Shown piece after piece: positions 1-9,164 of a stretch of DNA of 64,000 bases; within the stretch, counting starts at the first letter, position 1, and each line of letters begins with the position of its first letter. The stretch is from Oscillospiraceae bacterium (GTDB lineage Bacteria; Bacillota; Clostridia; Oscillospirales; Acutalibacteraceae). The position numbers were made by a program, and so were the translations under genes. The notes under the pieces are model-generated. The model made no database searches. It saw only the letters and a list, made by a program, of their open reading frames with translations, and had not been told where the DNA came from. The stretch spans positions 1-64,000 of the forward strand of contig JAQXSW010000001.1 of the NCBI GenBank assembly GCA_029219165.1. The letters are read 5' to 3'.

Positions 1-109
1 CTTTATAGAATAGGAATTTCATGGATATAAACTAACACGCTATTCTGAAGTCGTCAAGGAGTATGACAGCGGTTTTATTATCCTTGCTTTTTCCATATTC
101 CGTGAAGAT

Positions 110-925
110 ATGATTCGGTTTATTAAAAGTATACCGAAAAAATTTGAAGTATTGGCTCCTTCTGTACCCGTATTTGGAGATGACTATTTTTGCAGGGAAA
201 CTCTTACAAAATATGAAAATGAAATTTCAAAAGTCAGAGATCTTCTTGCTGATAATATATCAGTCAAAGTATTTGAAAATAGCATTTTATACAGATTGAC
301 GGGAAGAGTGGAATACCTGTTTGACTGTGAAACAGAAAGACATGAAGTATTTGAAAATATTATTAAGTTAAATTCAAATGAAACTTATGTTGATCTTGGA
401 GCGTACAGAGGAGATACTATTGAAGAATTTCTAAACCTAACAGATAATAGTTTTAGTAAAATATTAGCTTTAGAACCGGATTATAAAAATTATAAGAAAC
501 TCAATGAATTTGTAGAGAGTCTTGACTGTTCAATAAATAGTAGAATTATTATTGAAAATAAGGCTTCTTGGTCAGAGCAAAAAGTACTTTCTTTCCCAAA
601 GAGCGGTGGAAGAAATTCCTCGTTGTTACTTGATAACATAGATAGTGTTATTTTTGCTACTGATGTTGACTCATTAATAAATTCAAATAATCTTTCTCCA
701 ACATATATAAAAATGGATGTTGAGGGTGCAGAGGCTGAAACTCTGCTTGGATTATCAAAAACATTGAATAAATATAAACCCAAACTTGCTGTTTCTGCAT
801 ATCATAAAACAGGTGATTTATTTTCATTGCCGCTACTAATCAGTAAGTTAAACCCAAATTATAAAATATATCTTAGACATCATCCTTATATTCCTGATTG
901 GGAATCCAATTATTATTGTATTTAA
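110..925 (+). CDS. FkbM family methyltransferase (5' end probably incomplete or disrupted)
   Basis: Contains ETYVDLGAYRGDTIEEF, ILALEPD and IKMDVEGAE motifs typical of FkbM SAM-dependent methyltransferases. The open frame continues upstream of the ATG to a TAG at 11-13. Confidence 0.75.
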   Translation: MIRFIKSIPKKFEVLAPSVPVFGDDYFCRETLTKYENEISKVRDLLADNISVKVFENSILYRLTGRVEYLFDCETERHEVFENIIKLNSNETYVDLGAYRGDTIEEFLNLTDNSFSKILALEPDYKNYKKLNEFVESLDCSINSRIIIENKASWSEQKVLSFPKSGGRNSSLLLDNIDSVIFATDVDSLINSNNLSPTYIKMDVEGAEAETLLGLSKTLNKYKPKLAVSAYHKTGDLFSLPLLISKLNPNYKIYLRHHPYIPDWESNYYCI

Positions 926-987
926 CTTGAACATTTTATGACATTTTTATCTCACCCACTTATGTACACTTTTTGTGGGTGAAGGAA

Positions 988-1833
988 ATGCAACAAACAA
1001 TTTATTTGGACAATTTAATAATAGTAAATGCAACAATAGATATATACATACTCATTATTACTGGCATACTTAGTCATGTTCAATTGATAAAATGGCGCGT
1101 ACTACTTGGCGGTATTATAGCCGGCCTTTTATCAACAATGATATTTCTGCCAGAAATTAATGATGCTTTAAGCATAATTATTAAAGCTCTTACAATGGCC
1201 GGAATTGTACTAATAACATTTCCAATTCATTGTAAGAGCAATTTTTTTATTACATATTCTTACTTCGTAATAATCAATATCATATTTGCCGGTTCTGCAC
1301 TTTTAATTTCATCTATTTTTCATTCTAAACTCATTTATTACAACAACAGTAACTTTTATTTTGACATTTCAACGCCATTTATTTTGGGCATTTCAACTTT
1401 AACTTATCTTCTTCTGAAGGTAACGGTGAAATTAACCGTTAAACCGGCAAATATAAATGACTATTATGATGTATCAATAAAAGTAAACAATAAATCAGAA
1501 ACGTTTAAAGCTCTTCTTGATACCGGTAATTCCCTAAAAGATTATTTTACCGGTTCACCTGTAATAATTATTGATAAAGAAATAGCTATAAAACTATTTG
1601 GAAACATAAATGATATTCCAAGTGATTCATTTAGATTGATTCCTTATTCAGATGTAACAGGAACAGGTGTTTTAAAGTCATTTAAATATGACTCCCTAAC
1701 TATTAAATCAAAGAAAAAGAATTTAATAGTTAATCAATGTTATGCCGCAATAAATGAAACCGGATTTTCCAATATTAATTATGAAGCAATTTTAAATCCT
1801 GATCTATTAAATATTGCCAGGGAGGTAAAATAA
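988..1833 (+). CDS. spoIIGA: Sigma-E processing peptidase SpoIIGA
   Basis: N-terminal multi-TM region, then aspartic-protease-like ALLDTGNSLKD...; directly upstream of sigE. ATG at 988 follows a GAAGGA-type RBS. Confidence 0.88.
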   Translation: MQQTIYLDNLIIVNATIDIYILIITGILSHVQLIKWRVLLGGIIAGLLSTMIFLPEINDALSIIIKALTMAGIVLITFPIHCKSNFFITYSYFVIINIIFAGSALLISSIFHSKLIYYNNSNFYFDISTPFILGISTLTYLLLKVTVKLTVKPANINDYYDVSIKVNNKSETFKALLDTGNSLKDYFTGSPVIIIDKEIAIKLFGNINDIPSDSFRLIPYSDVTGTGVLKSFKYDSLTIKSKKKNLIVNQCYAAINETGFSNINYEAILNPDLLNIAREVK

Positions 1834-2541
1834 ATGTCCTTAAAAATTATTTTTATTAATATAAAGAACCTTATTAAAAAAATATTTACTGAAGATATCC
1901 ATTATGTAAATGGTCCGGAATCCTTACCGCCTCCACTTGATGTGAATATTGAAGAGGATTATATAAAAGAGAGTAGAAATGGAAATAAAAAGGCTAAAGA
2001 ACTTTTAATTACTCATAATTTAAGATTAGTGGTTTATATTGCAAAAAAATTTGAGACAACCGGAATAAATCTTGAGGATTTAATTTCAATTGGAAGCATA
2101 GGACTTATTAAAGCAATAAATACTTTTCAACCGGATAAAAAAATAAAACTTGCAACATATGCTTCAAGATGTATTGAAAATGAAATTCTTATGTATTTAA
2201 GAAAGACAAATAACCAAAAATTTGAGGTTTCTTTAGAAGAACCATTAAATATTGATTATGATGGAAATGAACTTTTATTATCAGATGTAATGGGTAGCGA
2301 TCCAAACATTGTAAGTACGGAAATTGAAAACGAAGATGAAAGAAATATAATAAATAAAATCGTTGAAGACTTACCTGATAGAGAGAAAAAAATAATGTGT
2401 CTAAGATACGGTTTGAAAGGTTTCTCAGAACATACTCAAAAGGAGGTAGCAGATTCACTTGGGATTTCTCAAAGTTATATATCCAGACTGGAAAAAAAGA
2501 TAATTGAGGAAATAAAAGTTAAACTGGAAAAAATTTATTAA
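1834..2541 (+). CDS. sigE: RNA polymerase sporulation sigma factor SigE
   Basis: Pro-sequence followed by NGPESLPPPL; sigma-70 region 2 (NLRLVVYIAKKFE..LEDLISIGSIGLIKA) and region 4 (DREKKIMCLRYGL). Confidence 0.92.
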   Translation: MSLKIIFINIKNLIKKIFTEDIHYVNGPESLPPPLDVNIEEDYIKESRNGNKKAKELLITHNLRLVVYIAKKFETTGINLEDLISIGSIGLIKAINTFQPDKKIKLATYASRCIENEILMYLRKTNNQKFEVSLEEPLNIDYDGNELLLSDVMGSDPNIVSTEIENEDERNIINKIVEDLPDREKKIMCLRYGLKGFSEHTQKEVADSLGISQSYISRLEKKIIEEIKVKLEKIY

Positions 2542-2611
2542 AACATATATTTTTTTCGTGCATGAATTAAAACTGTGTGATACAATATCTTAGACAAAAG
2601 AAACAGAGGAG

Positions 2612-3013
2612 TTGGTCCTTATTTTTAAGGAAGAATCTGTGCTTTTGGCATTTGCTTTGATATTAATTTCCGGGGTTTTATTATTCAATATTGTTGAATC
2701 AAAGACTGAAGATAAAGTGCCTGCAGTTACTACTGAGGCTACATCTCAAAAAGAAACTACAAATAATTATTCATCTGAAGTATCAAAAACTGATACTAAT
2801 TTTGAAAATACTACCAAATCCAATCTTATAAACATTAATACTGCAACAATTGATGAACTACAAAAACTAAATGGAATAGGGGAAGCTAAAGCTAAGGCCA
2901 TTGTTGATTTTCGTGAGACAAATGGTCTTTTTCCCACGGTTAAATCAATTATAAATGTTCCCGGAATTGGAGAAAAGACATTAGAAAAGATAATAGATGA
3001 CATAACTGTATAA
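2612..3013 (+). CDS. comEA: ComEA-like helix-hairpin-helix protein
   Basis: INTATIDELQKLNGIGEAKAKAIVDFRETNGLFPTVKSIINVPGIGEKTLEKI is a ComEA HhH repeat; N-terminal TM segment. Confidence 0.8.
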   Translation: MVLIFKEESVLLAFALILISGVLLFNIVESKTEDKVPAVTTEATSQKETTNNYSSEVSKTDTNFENTTKSNLININTATIDELQKLNGIGEAKAKAIVDFRETNGLFPTVKSIINVPGIGEKTLEKIIDDITV

Positions 3014-3033
3014 AAACAAGGAGTGCTAAAAAA

Positions 3034-4452
3034 TTGGTTTTTTCAAGTCTTGCGTTTGTTTACATATTTTTACCTATTTGTTTTTTGTTATATTTTTTTG
3101 TAGCAAAAAATATAAAGCAATGTAATTATATTCTTTTGATTATGTCATTAATATTTTACGCATGGGGTGAACCTAAGTGGATAATATTAATGATAATAAG
3201 TACATTGGTTGAATACATAGGTGCGTTAGTTATAGATAAAAATAGGGGAACAACAAAGGCAAAAATAGCATTGGGGCTCTCTGTAGCTACATCGCTCAGC
3301 TTTTTATTCGTATTTAAATACTTTGACTTTTTCTCATTTAATTTTGCAAATATATTTGGTTTAACACCAAAACTTTTGAATTTAACGCTTCCAATTGGAA
3401 TTTCCTTTTATACATTCCAAACTATTACATATATAGTTGATGTCTATAAAGAAAAAGTGCCTGTACAAAAATCTTTTGCAACACTTCTTCTTTATGTTTC
3501 TATGTTTCCTCAGTTAATTGCCGGTCCAATTGTTAAATATTCAGATATTGAATATCAGTTGAATAACAGAAAATTAAACTCACATTTTGTTGGCGAAGGT
3601 GTTATTAGATTTTTAGTTGGACTTTTTAAAAAAATTGTCATTGCAAATATTGCAGGGGAAATGGCTACAAAATTTCTTGATAGTGACCTTGAAATGCTCT
3701 CTTTCTGTGGGGCATGGATAGGAATACTTTCTTACACACTACAAATTTATTTTGACTTCTCTGCATATTCAGACATGGCAATTGGACTTGGAAAAATCTT
3801 TGGCTTTACATATCCTGAAAATTTCAATTATCCATATATTGCTACAACCATTAGTGATTTCTGGAAAAGATGGCACATTTCTCTTACAACATTCTTCCGT
3901 GAATATCTTTATATTCCACTTGGAGGAAATAGAAAAAACCACGTATTAAATCTATTAATAGTATGGTTATTGACAGGATTCTGGCATGGATCGGCTTGGA
4001 ATTTTATACTTTGGGGACTTTACTATTATCTACTTATTTGTATTGAAAGATTATTCCTTGGAAAACTTATTGAAAGACTACCAAGCTTGTTTGGTCATCT
4101 TTATACAATGTTTCTTGTTATTATTGGCTGGGTATTCTTCTATTTTGAAGATATGGAAAGACTTCGAGAATTCTTTAAAATACTACTTGGATTTGGTGCG
4201 CCGGAATTTATTGGTATTACAGACAAAGCAGTATTCTTAAATCATATTGTTTTCTTTATTTTTGCCATTATAGCAGTTACACCAGTTTCAAGAATTATAA
4301 AAAAACTGTTTATCAAGCTTACTTCAAAAACAGATACAACTCAAAGAGTTGGAGATATAGTTTTAATTGTTTATAGTTTATTCTTATTGTTTATAAATAC
4401 TGCTGCAATGGTAGGTTCAACATTTAATCCATTTTTATATTTTAGATTTTAG
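3034..4452 (+). CDS. MBOAT family O-acyltransferase (AlgI/DltB-like)
   Basis: Multi-TM protein with ...WKRWHISLTTFFREYLYIPLGGNRK... and LTGFWHGSAWNFILWG motifs. Confidence 0.9.
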   Translation: MVFSSLAFVYIFLPICFLLYFFVAKNIKQCNYILLIMSLIFYAWGEPKWIILMIISTLVEYIGALVIDKNRGTTKAKIALGLSVATSLSFLFVFKYFDFFSFNFANIFGLTPKLLNLTLPIGISFYTFQTITYIVDVYKEKVPVQKSFATLLLYVSMFPQLIAGPIVKYSDIEYQLNNRKLNSHFVGEGVIRFLVGLFKKIVIANIAGEMATKFLDSDLEMLSFCGAWIGILSYTLQIYFDFSAYSDMAIGLGKIFGFTYPENFNYPYIATTISDFWKRWHISLTTFFREYLYIPLGGNRKNHVLNLLIVWLLTGFWHGSAWNFILWGLYYYLLICIERLFLGKLIERLPSLFGHLYTMFLVIIGWVFFYFEDMERLREFFKILLGFGAPEFIGITDKAVFLNHIVFFIFAIIAVTPVSRIIKKLFIKLTSKTDTTQRVGDIVLIVYSLFLLFINTAAMVGSTFNPFLYFRF

Positions 4453-4465
4453 AAAGGAGTAAAAA

Positions 4466-4852
4466 ATGAATAAAAGAAAAGGAGAACACTATATTAATAA
4501 TTCAAAAATGTCATTATTACTGTTTTTTATATTTTTTATAATAATTTCAATTTTTCTAATCATAAGTATTTTTGCTCCTGAAAAGACAATTTCTGAAAGA
4601 GAAAATCGTACATTACAGCCTTTCCCAAAACCAACAATATCAACTATATTTAGTGGACAATTCATAAAAGATTTTGAAACACACTATTCAGATACATTTC
4701 CATTTAGAAATTTTTTCTTAGATGTAAATGATGGTATAAAAAAAATCACGTCACAATTATCTTTTGGAAAAGATGATATAGTTATATACAACACAGATAA
4801 AACTGGTGATGATTTCGGCGGTGAAGCGCTGGAGGACGTTGAAAAACGGTAA
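4466..4852 (+). CDS. Truncated DHHW-family (AlgX/AlgJ-like) protein, N-terminal part only
   Basis: N-terminal TM then ERENRTLQPFPKPT...FIKDFETHYSDTFPFRN, typical of the N-terminus of DHHW proteins paired with MBOAT; ends at 128 aa without the DHHW motif. Confidence 0.6.
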   Translation: MNKRKGEHYINNSKMSLLLFFIFFIIISIFLIISIFAPEKTISERENRTLQPFPKPTISTIFSGQFIKDFETHYSDTFPFRNFFLDVNDGIKKITSQLSFGKDDIVIYNTDKTGDDFGGEALEDVEKR

Positions 4853-4867
4853 AAAGTAGGTGAAATA

Positions 4868-5722
4868 ATGCAGTATATAATACTTGACCTTGAATGGAAT
4901 ACTGCGTACTCAGGGAAACTGGCAGCTTTTGTAAATGAAGTTATTGAATTTGGAGCTGTAAAACTAGATGAAAATTTAAACATTATTGACTCTTTTTCAA
5001 GTTTCGTAAAACCACAAATTGAAAAGAAACTTAGATCTAGAGTTAAAACCTTAACCAATATTTCTAACGATGATGTAAAAAATGCAGAAATATTTGAGGC
5101 TGTAAGTCATGATTTTGCAAGATGGGTAGGACAGGATGATGACACTATAGTTATGTCTTGGGGAGACATGGACATTCGAGTATTAATTGACAATTTTGAT
5201 TATTTTTGTAACATAAAAGGAATTCCATTTATAAAAAAATATGTGGATTTACAAGGCTATTTTATGTCTGAAAAAGAATTGCCTAAAGGGCAACAAATTG
5301 GTCTTTCCAATGCTGCAATAATGGTTGAAATTAACCCGGATAATTTTGTACATCATAGAGCTCTAAATGACAGCGAACTGTCGGCCGCATGTTTTGCAAA
5401 AGTGTATAACAAAGAAACATTTGATAAGTCAATTGTCTCTTGTGATGAAGATTTTTATAAAAGAATACTATTTAAACCTTATATTGTTTCTGATTTAAAT
5501 GATAAGCTTGTTGATAAATCATTATTTAACTGTCAATGTATTGAATGTGGAAAAACAACAACAAATATTTCCGAGTGGAAGTTTGTAAATAATTCCTTTA
5601 CAGCAATGTATTATTGTAATGAATGTAAAGTAAAATATAGGGCAAGTGTTCAAATAAAAAAGAATTTTAGCCAAGTTCAAGTTAAAAAAACAATAAACAT
5701 CTTGAAAAAGAACAAAAAATAG
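4868..5722 (+). CDS. 3'-5' exonuclease, DEDD superfamily (KapD-like)
   Basis: YIILDLEWNTAY (Exo I), later HHRALNDSELSAACF (Exo III); C-terminal CxxC zinc-ribbon-like segment. Confidence 0.8.
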   Translation: MQYIILDLEWNTAYSGKLAAFVNEVIEFGAVKLDENLNIIDSFSSFVKPQIEKKLRSRVKTLTNISNDDVKNAEIFEAVSHDFARWVGQDDDTIVMSWGDMDIRVLIDNFDYFCNIKGIPFIKKYVDLQGYFMSEKELPKGQQIGLSNAAIMVEINPDNFVHHRALNDSELSAACFAKVYNKETFDKSIVSCDEDFYKRILFKPYIVSDLNDKLVDKSLFNCQCIECGKTTTNISEWKFVNNSFTAMYYCNECKVKYRASVQIKKNFSQVQVKKTINILKKNKK

Positions 5723-5747
5723 TTTAGAGTATTGAAAAATAATAATT

Positions 5748-5859
5748 TTTATTCAGAGTAGAAATTCATGCGTTTTAGTATCGGGGAGATGGGAAGTTGC
5801 TCCTCGGGCGAAGTTCGATTTATTCGACGCGATGTGTCTTTCGCCTCCACTGCAATAAA
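5748..5859 (+). promoter_or_regulatory. THF (tetrahydrofolate) riboswitch aptamer upstream of folT
   Basis: Core-like AGAGTAG...CATGCGTT...GATGGGA..GTTG...GCCTCCACTG. P1 TTTATTCAG/CTG(C)AATAAA, P2 GAAA..CATGCG/CGC(G)ATG..TTTC, P3 GGGGAG/CTCCTC and P4 GTTCGA/TCGAC fold by hand. Lies directly upstream of a folate ECF S component. Confidence 0.83.
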
Positions 5860-5865
5860 GAAATT

Positions 5866-5910
5866 AATACCTCTTTTAGTAGTGTGAAACTTTGAAGGAG
5901 GTATTTTTTT
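5866..5910 (+). terminator. Terminator hairpin overlapping the folT Shine-Dalgarno (probable riboswitch expression platform)
   Basis: AATACCTCTTTTAG pairs with the segment ending TTTGAAGGAGGTATT, followed by a T run and the folT ATG at 5911. Confidence 0.75.
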
Positions 5911-6450
5911 ATGAAGAATTTTTGGAAAGACCAATTTCATTTTTCAATAAATGAAATTGCAGCAACCGGTTTTCTTGTGGCACTTGAAGTTGTTTTAAAT
6001 AGATTTGCTTCAATAAACTTATGGAATTTAAAAATTGGACTTGCTTTTATTCCAATAATGGTTGCCGGTATGCTTTTAGGTCCGGTAAAAGCCGGAGTAG
6101 TTGGAGTTGTATCAGATTTAATAGGTGCAATCCTATTTCCTTCCGGAGCATTTTTTCCGGGCTTTACATTGTCTGCATTTATCAGAGGATTTTTATATGG
6201 AGCTTGTCTGTATAAAAACCAAAAAATTATCAATTTAATTATTGCATCGTTTATTAATCAATTCGGCATAAGTTTATTTATTACTTCATTTTGGTTACAT
6301 ATTTTATATGCATCTCCTTACTGGCCATTAGTTTATTCAAGACTGGTACAGGTAATTCCACTCTTCTTTGTTGAATTGGTTGTTGGTATTACAATTGCAA
6401 ACACACTTGTTTCAAAGATAAAACCTTATATTAAAAGCAGATTAGTTTAA
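5911..6450 (+). CDS. folT: Folate ECF transporter S component FolT
   Basis: ECF S-component topology (LVALEVVLNRFASI.., GPVKAGVVGVVSDLIGAILFPSGAFFPGFTLSAFIRGFLYG); preceded by THF riboswitch. Confidence 0.88.
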   Translation: MKNFWKDQFHFSINEIAATGFLVALEVVLNRFASINLWNLKIGLAFIPIMVAGMLLGPVKAGVVGVVSDLIGAILFPSGAFFPGFTLSAFIRGFLYGACLYKNQKIINLIIASFINQFGISLFITSFWLHILYASPYWPLVYSRLVQVIPLFFVELVVGITIANTLVSKIKPYIKSRLV

Positions 6451-6470
6451 CCAACTAATCTGCTTTTTTC
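6433..6470 (+). terminator. Intrinsic terminator after folT
   Basis: AAAAGCAGATTAGTT taacc AACTAATCTGCTTTTTT. Confidence 0.85.
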
Positions 6471-6615
6471 AATATAATTTAAATTTGTTGATAGAATATT
6501 CACAAAAAATGTTAATTTTCACAAAAATCAACTGATAAGTTTGCACAAAAAAGTAATAGAAATAAGTCGATTTTTAATATATATTAGTATAGATATTAGA
6601 GGAGGCGTACTTTTT

Positions 6616-7791
6616 ATGGCAAAAGTTACACTTAAAGATATAACAAAAATATATCCTAATACCCAAACAAAAAAGAAAAGAGGAAAGAAAGCTGAACCAA
6701 AGGCAAAAGGCGCACCACAGGTTACAGATGAGGGCGTTGTAGCTGTTCAAAAATTCAGCTTGGATATTGACGATAAAGAGTTTATTGTTCTTGTTGGTCC
6801 TTCAGGCTGTGGTAAATCTACAACTCTTAGAATGATTGCCGGACTTGAAGATATTTCAGGAGGAGAACTTTACATTGGTGACAAACTTGTAAATGATGTA
6901 GAGCCAAAGAACAGAGATATTGCAATGGTATTCCAAAGTTACGCTCTTTATCCTCATATGACTGTATATGAAAATATGGCTTTTTCTTTAAAGATAAAGA
7001 AAGTTCCTAAGGATGAAATAGACAAGAAAGTACGTGAGGCTGCTGAAATACTTGATATTACTCAATACCTAGACAGAAAGCCAAAAGCTCTTTCAGGTGG
7101 TCAAAGACAACGTGTTGCTATTGGACGCGCAATTGTTCGTGACCCGGCTGTATTTTTAATGGATGAGCCTCTTTCAAACTTGGATGCAAAACTTCGTAAT
7201 CAAATGAGAGCTGAAATAATTAAGCTTCGTGAAAGAATTAATACAACATTCATTTATGTAACTCATGATCAAACTGAGGCTATGACACTTGGTGACAGAA
7301 TAGTAATCATGAAAGACGGCTATATTCAGCAAATTGGTACGCCTCAAGAGGTATTTGATCATCCGGCAAACTTATTTGTAGCTGGATTTATTGGAATGCC
7401 TCAAATGAATACATTTGACGCAAAACTTATCCGTGAAGATAAAAAGTATTTTGTAGATGTACTTGGAATTAAAGTTGAACTTTCAGCTGAAAAATCCGAA
7501 AGACTTTTAGGAAGAAACGTCGAGTCACAAGATGTAATTCTTGGTGTTAGACCTCAGCATATTGTTCTTACTGACAATGGAATTAAGGGATCAGTTGACG
7601 TTTCAGAAATGATGGGTTCAGAAGTACATCTTCACGTTAAAACTGCAGATGATAAGGATGTAGTTGTTATTGTTCCAACAGACAACAATGTTCTAGGCTT
7701 TACTCCGGGTAGTGAAGTTAACTTAATCTTTGGTGGAAACGTAGCTCACATATTTAGTAAAGAAAATGAAAGAAACCTTGAGTGGGATTAA
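6616..7791 (+). CDS. Carbohydrate ABC transporter ATP-binding protein (MsmX/UgpC family)
   Basis: Walker A GPSGCGKST, signature LSGGQRQRVAIGRA, Walker B FLMDEPLSNLDAK, C-terminal TOBE-like region. ATG 6616 is preceded by AGAGGAGG. Confidence 0.92.
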   Translation: MAKVTLKDITKIYPNTQTKKKRGKKAEPKAKGAPQVTDEGVVAVQKFSLDIDDKEFIVLVGPSGCGKSTTLRMIAGLEDISGGELYIGDKLVNDVEPKNRDIAMVFQSYALYPHMTVYENMAFSLKIKKVPKDEIDKKVREAAEILDITQYLDRKPKALSGGQRQRVAIGRAIVRDPAVFLMDEPLSNLDAKLRNQMRAEIIKLRERINTTFIYVTHDQTEAMTLGDRIVIMKDGYIQQIGTPQEVFDHPANLFVAGFIGMPQMNTFDAKLIREDKKYFVDVLGIKVELSAEKSERLLGRNVESQDVILGVRPQHIVLTDNGIKGSVDVSEMMGSEVHLHVKTADDKDVVVIVPTDNNVLGFTPGSEVNLIFGGNVAHIFSKENERNLEWD

Positions 7792-7864
7792 TTTTAGTAT
7801 ATTCACAGTTCCGGAAGCGGACTGTTGAAATATAAAAATCTATGAAAAGGAGAACATAGGCAAC

Positions 7865-9145
7865 ATGAAAAGATTTTTATCGCTTCTCTTGGCTGTAGTT
7901 ATGGTATTTACCCTTGCAGCTTGCGGAAAGGGAGCAAACGAGACAAAAGGAAAGGTTTATTGGCTCAACTTTAAACCTGAAATTGATGGAGCACTTCAAA
8001 CACTTGCTGCTAGTTATAAGGAGCAAACAGGTGTTGAAGTAAAGGTTGTAACAGCTGCTTCAGGAAAGTATGAGGAAACTCTTACTGCTGAAATGGATAA
8101 GAGCGATGCACCTACACTCTTCAACGTAGGTAATGCTGCTGCTGTTAAGACATGGGGCGACTATTGTCTTGACCTTAAAGACACAGACGCTTACAAAGCT
8201 CTTACAACAACTTCTTTCAATCAGGAAGATGCTAATAAAGTTTATTCTGTAGGTCTTTGCTATGAAGCTTATGGTATCATTGTTAACAAGGCTCTTCTTG
8301 CTAAAGCCGGTTACAAATTAGAAGATATCAAAGACTTCGATTCACTCAAGAAAGTAGCTGAAGACATTCATGCTAGAGCTGCAACTCTTGGTTTTGATGC
8401 TTTCACTTCTGCTGGTCTTGATGATTCTTCATCATGGCGTTTTTCAGGCCATCTTGCTAACATGCCTCTTTTCTATGAAGGCAGAGATGCTAAGTGGACA
8501 GAGTGCCCTGCAACAATCACAGGTAAATATCTTGATAACTTCAAAGCAATTTGGGATCTTTACACAGCAAATTCTGCTACAGACAAGTCAAAGCTTGCTA
8601 CAGCTGGTCTTGATGCTGAAGCTGAATTTGGTAAGGGCGAAGCAGTATTCTATCAGAATGGTACATGGGAATTTGCTAACCTTACAGACAAAGAAAAGTA
8701 TGCTATGAATGCAGACGATCTTGCTATGATTCCAATTTACTGTGGTGTTGAAGGCGAAGAGAAGGCTGGTCTTTGCTCAGGTACTGAGAATGCTCTTGCA
8801 GTAAATGTAAACGCATCTAAGGAAGACCAGGAAGCAACAATTGCTTTCCTTAATTGGTTAGTAACATCTGAAGAAGGACTTAAGTGTCTTGTTGACAACC
8901 TTGGTGGTGTTCCATATAAGAACGCTCCAGAAAGCTCAAATCCATTCTTTGCAGATGGTAACGCTCTTCTTGCTAAGGGCAACTACAACGTTGACTGGAC
9001 ATTCAACTATACACCAAATGTTGATGACTGGCGTGCAGGCGTTGTAAACGCAATGGTACAGTACTGCTCAGGCAAATCATGGGATGCTGTTAAGACAGCT
9101 TTCGTTGACGGTTGGGCAACACAGTACAAAGCAGCTAATTCATAA
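7865..9145 (+). CDS. Carbohydrate ABC transporter substrate-binding lipoprotein
   Basis: Signal peptide with lipobox (TLAACGKG) and extracellular solute-binding protein family 1 pattern; followed by two permeases. Confidence 0.92.
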   Translation: MKRFLSLLLAVVMVFTLAACGKGANETKGKVYWLNFKPEIDGALQTLAASYKEQTGVEVKVVTAASGKYEETLTAEMDKSDAPTLFNVGNAAAVKTWGDYCLDLKDTDAYKALTTTSFNQEDANKVYSVGLCYEAYGIIVNKALLAKAGYKLEDIKDFDSLKKVAEDIHARAATLGFDAFTSAGLDDSSSWRFSGHLANMPLFYEGRDAKWTECPATITGKYLDNFKAIWDLYTANSATDKSKLATAGLDAEAEFGKGEAVFYQNGTWEFANLTDKEKYAMNADDLAMIPIYCGVEGEEKAGLCSGTENALAVNVNASKEDQEATIAFLNWLVTSEEGLKCLVDNLGGVPYKNAPESSNPFFADGNALLAKGNYNVDWTFNYTPNVDDWRAGVVNAMVQYCSGKSWDAVKTAFVDGWATQYKAANS

Positions 9146-9164
9146 TAAGTATTAGCAAAATTTT

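Noticed and set aside
490-783. Minus-strand ORF inside the FkbM gene, and similar opposite-strand ORFs throughout the track
   Set aside because: They are shadows of well-supported genes on the other strand, with no RBS or recognisable motifs.
5749-5940. Minus-strand 63-aa ORF over the folT leader
   Set aside because: It overlaps the structured THF riboswitch and terminator; no coding evidence.
8370-8708. 112-aa + strand ORF inside the SBP gene (out of frame)
   Set aside because: Low-complexity Leu-rich translation of another gene's out-of-frame sequence; strongly biased codons of the SBP explain it.
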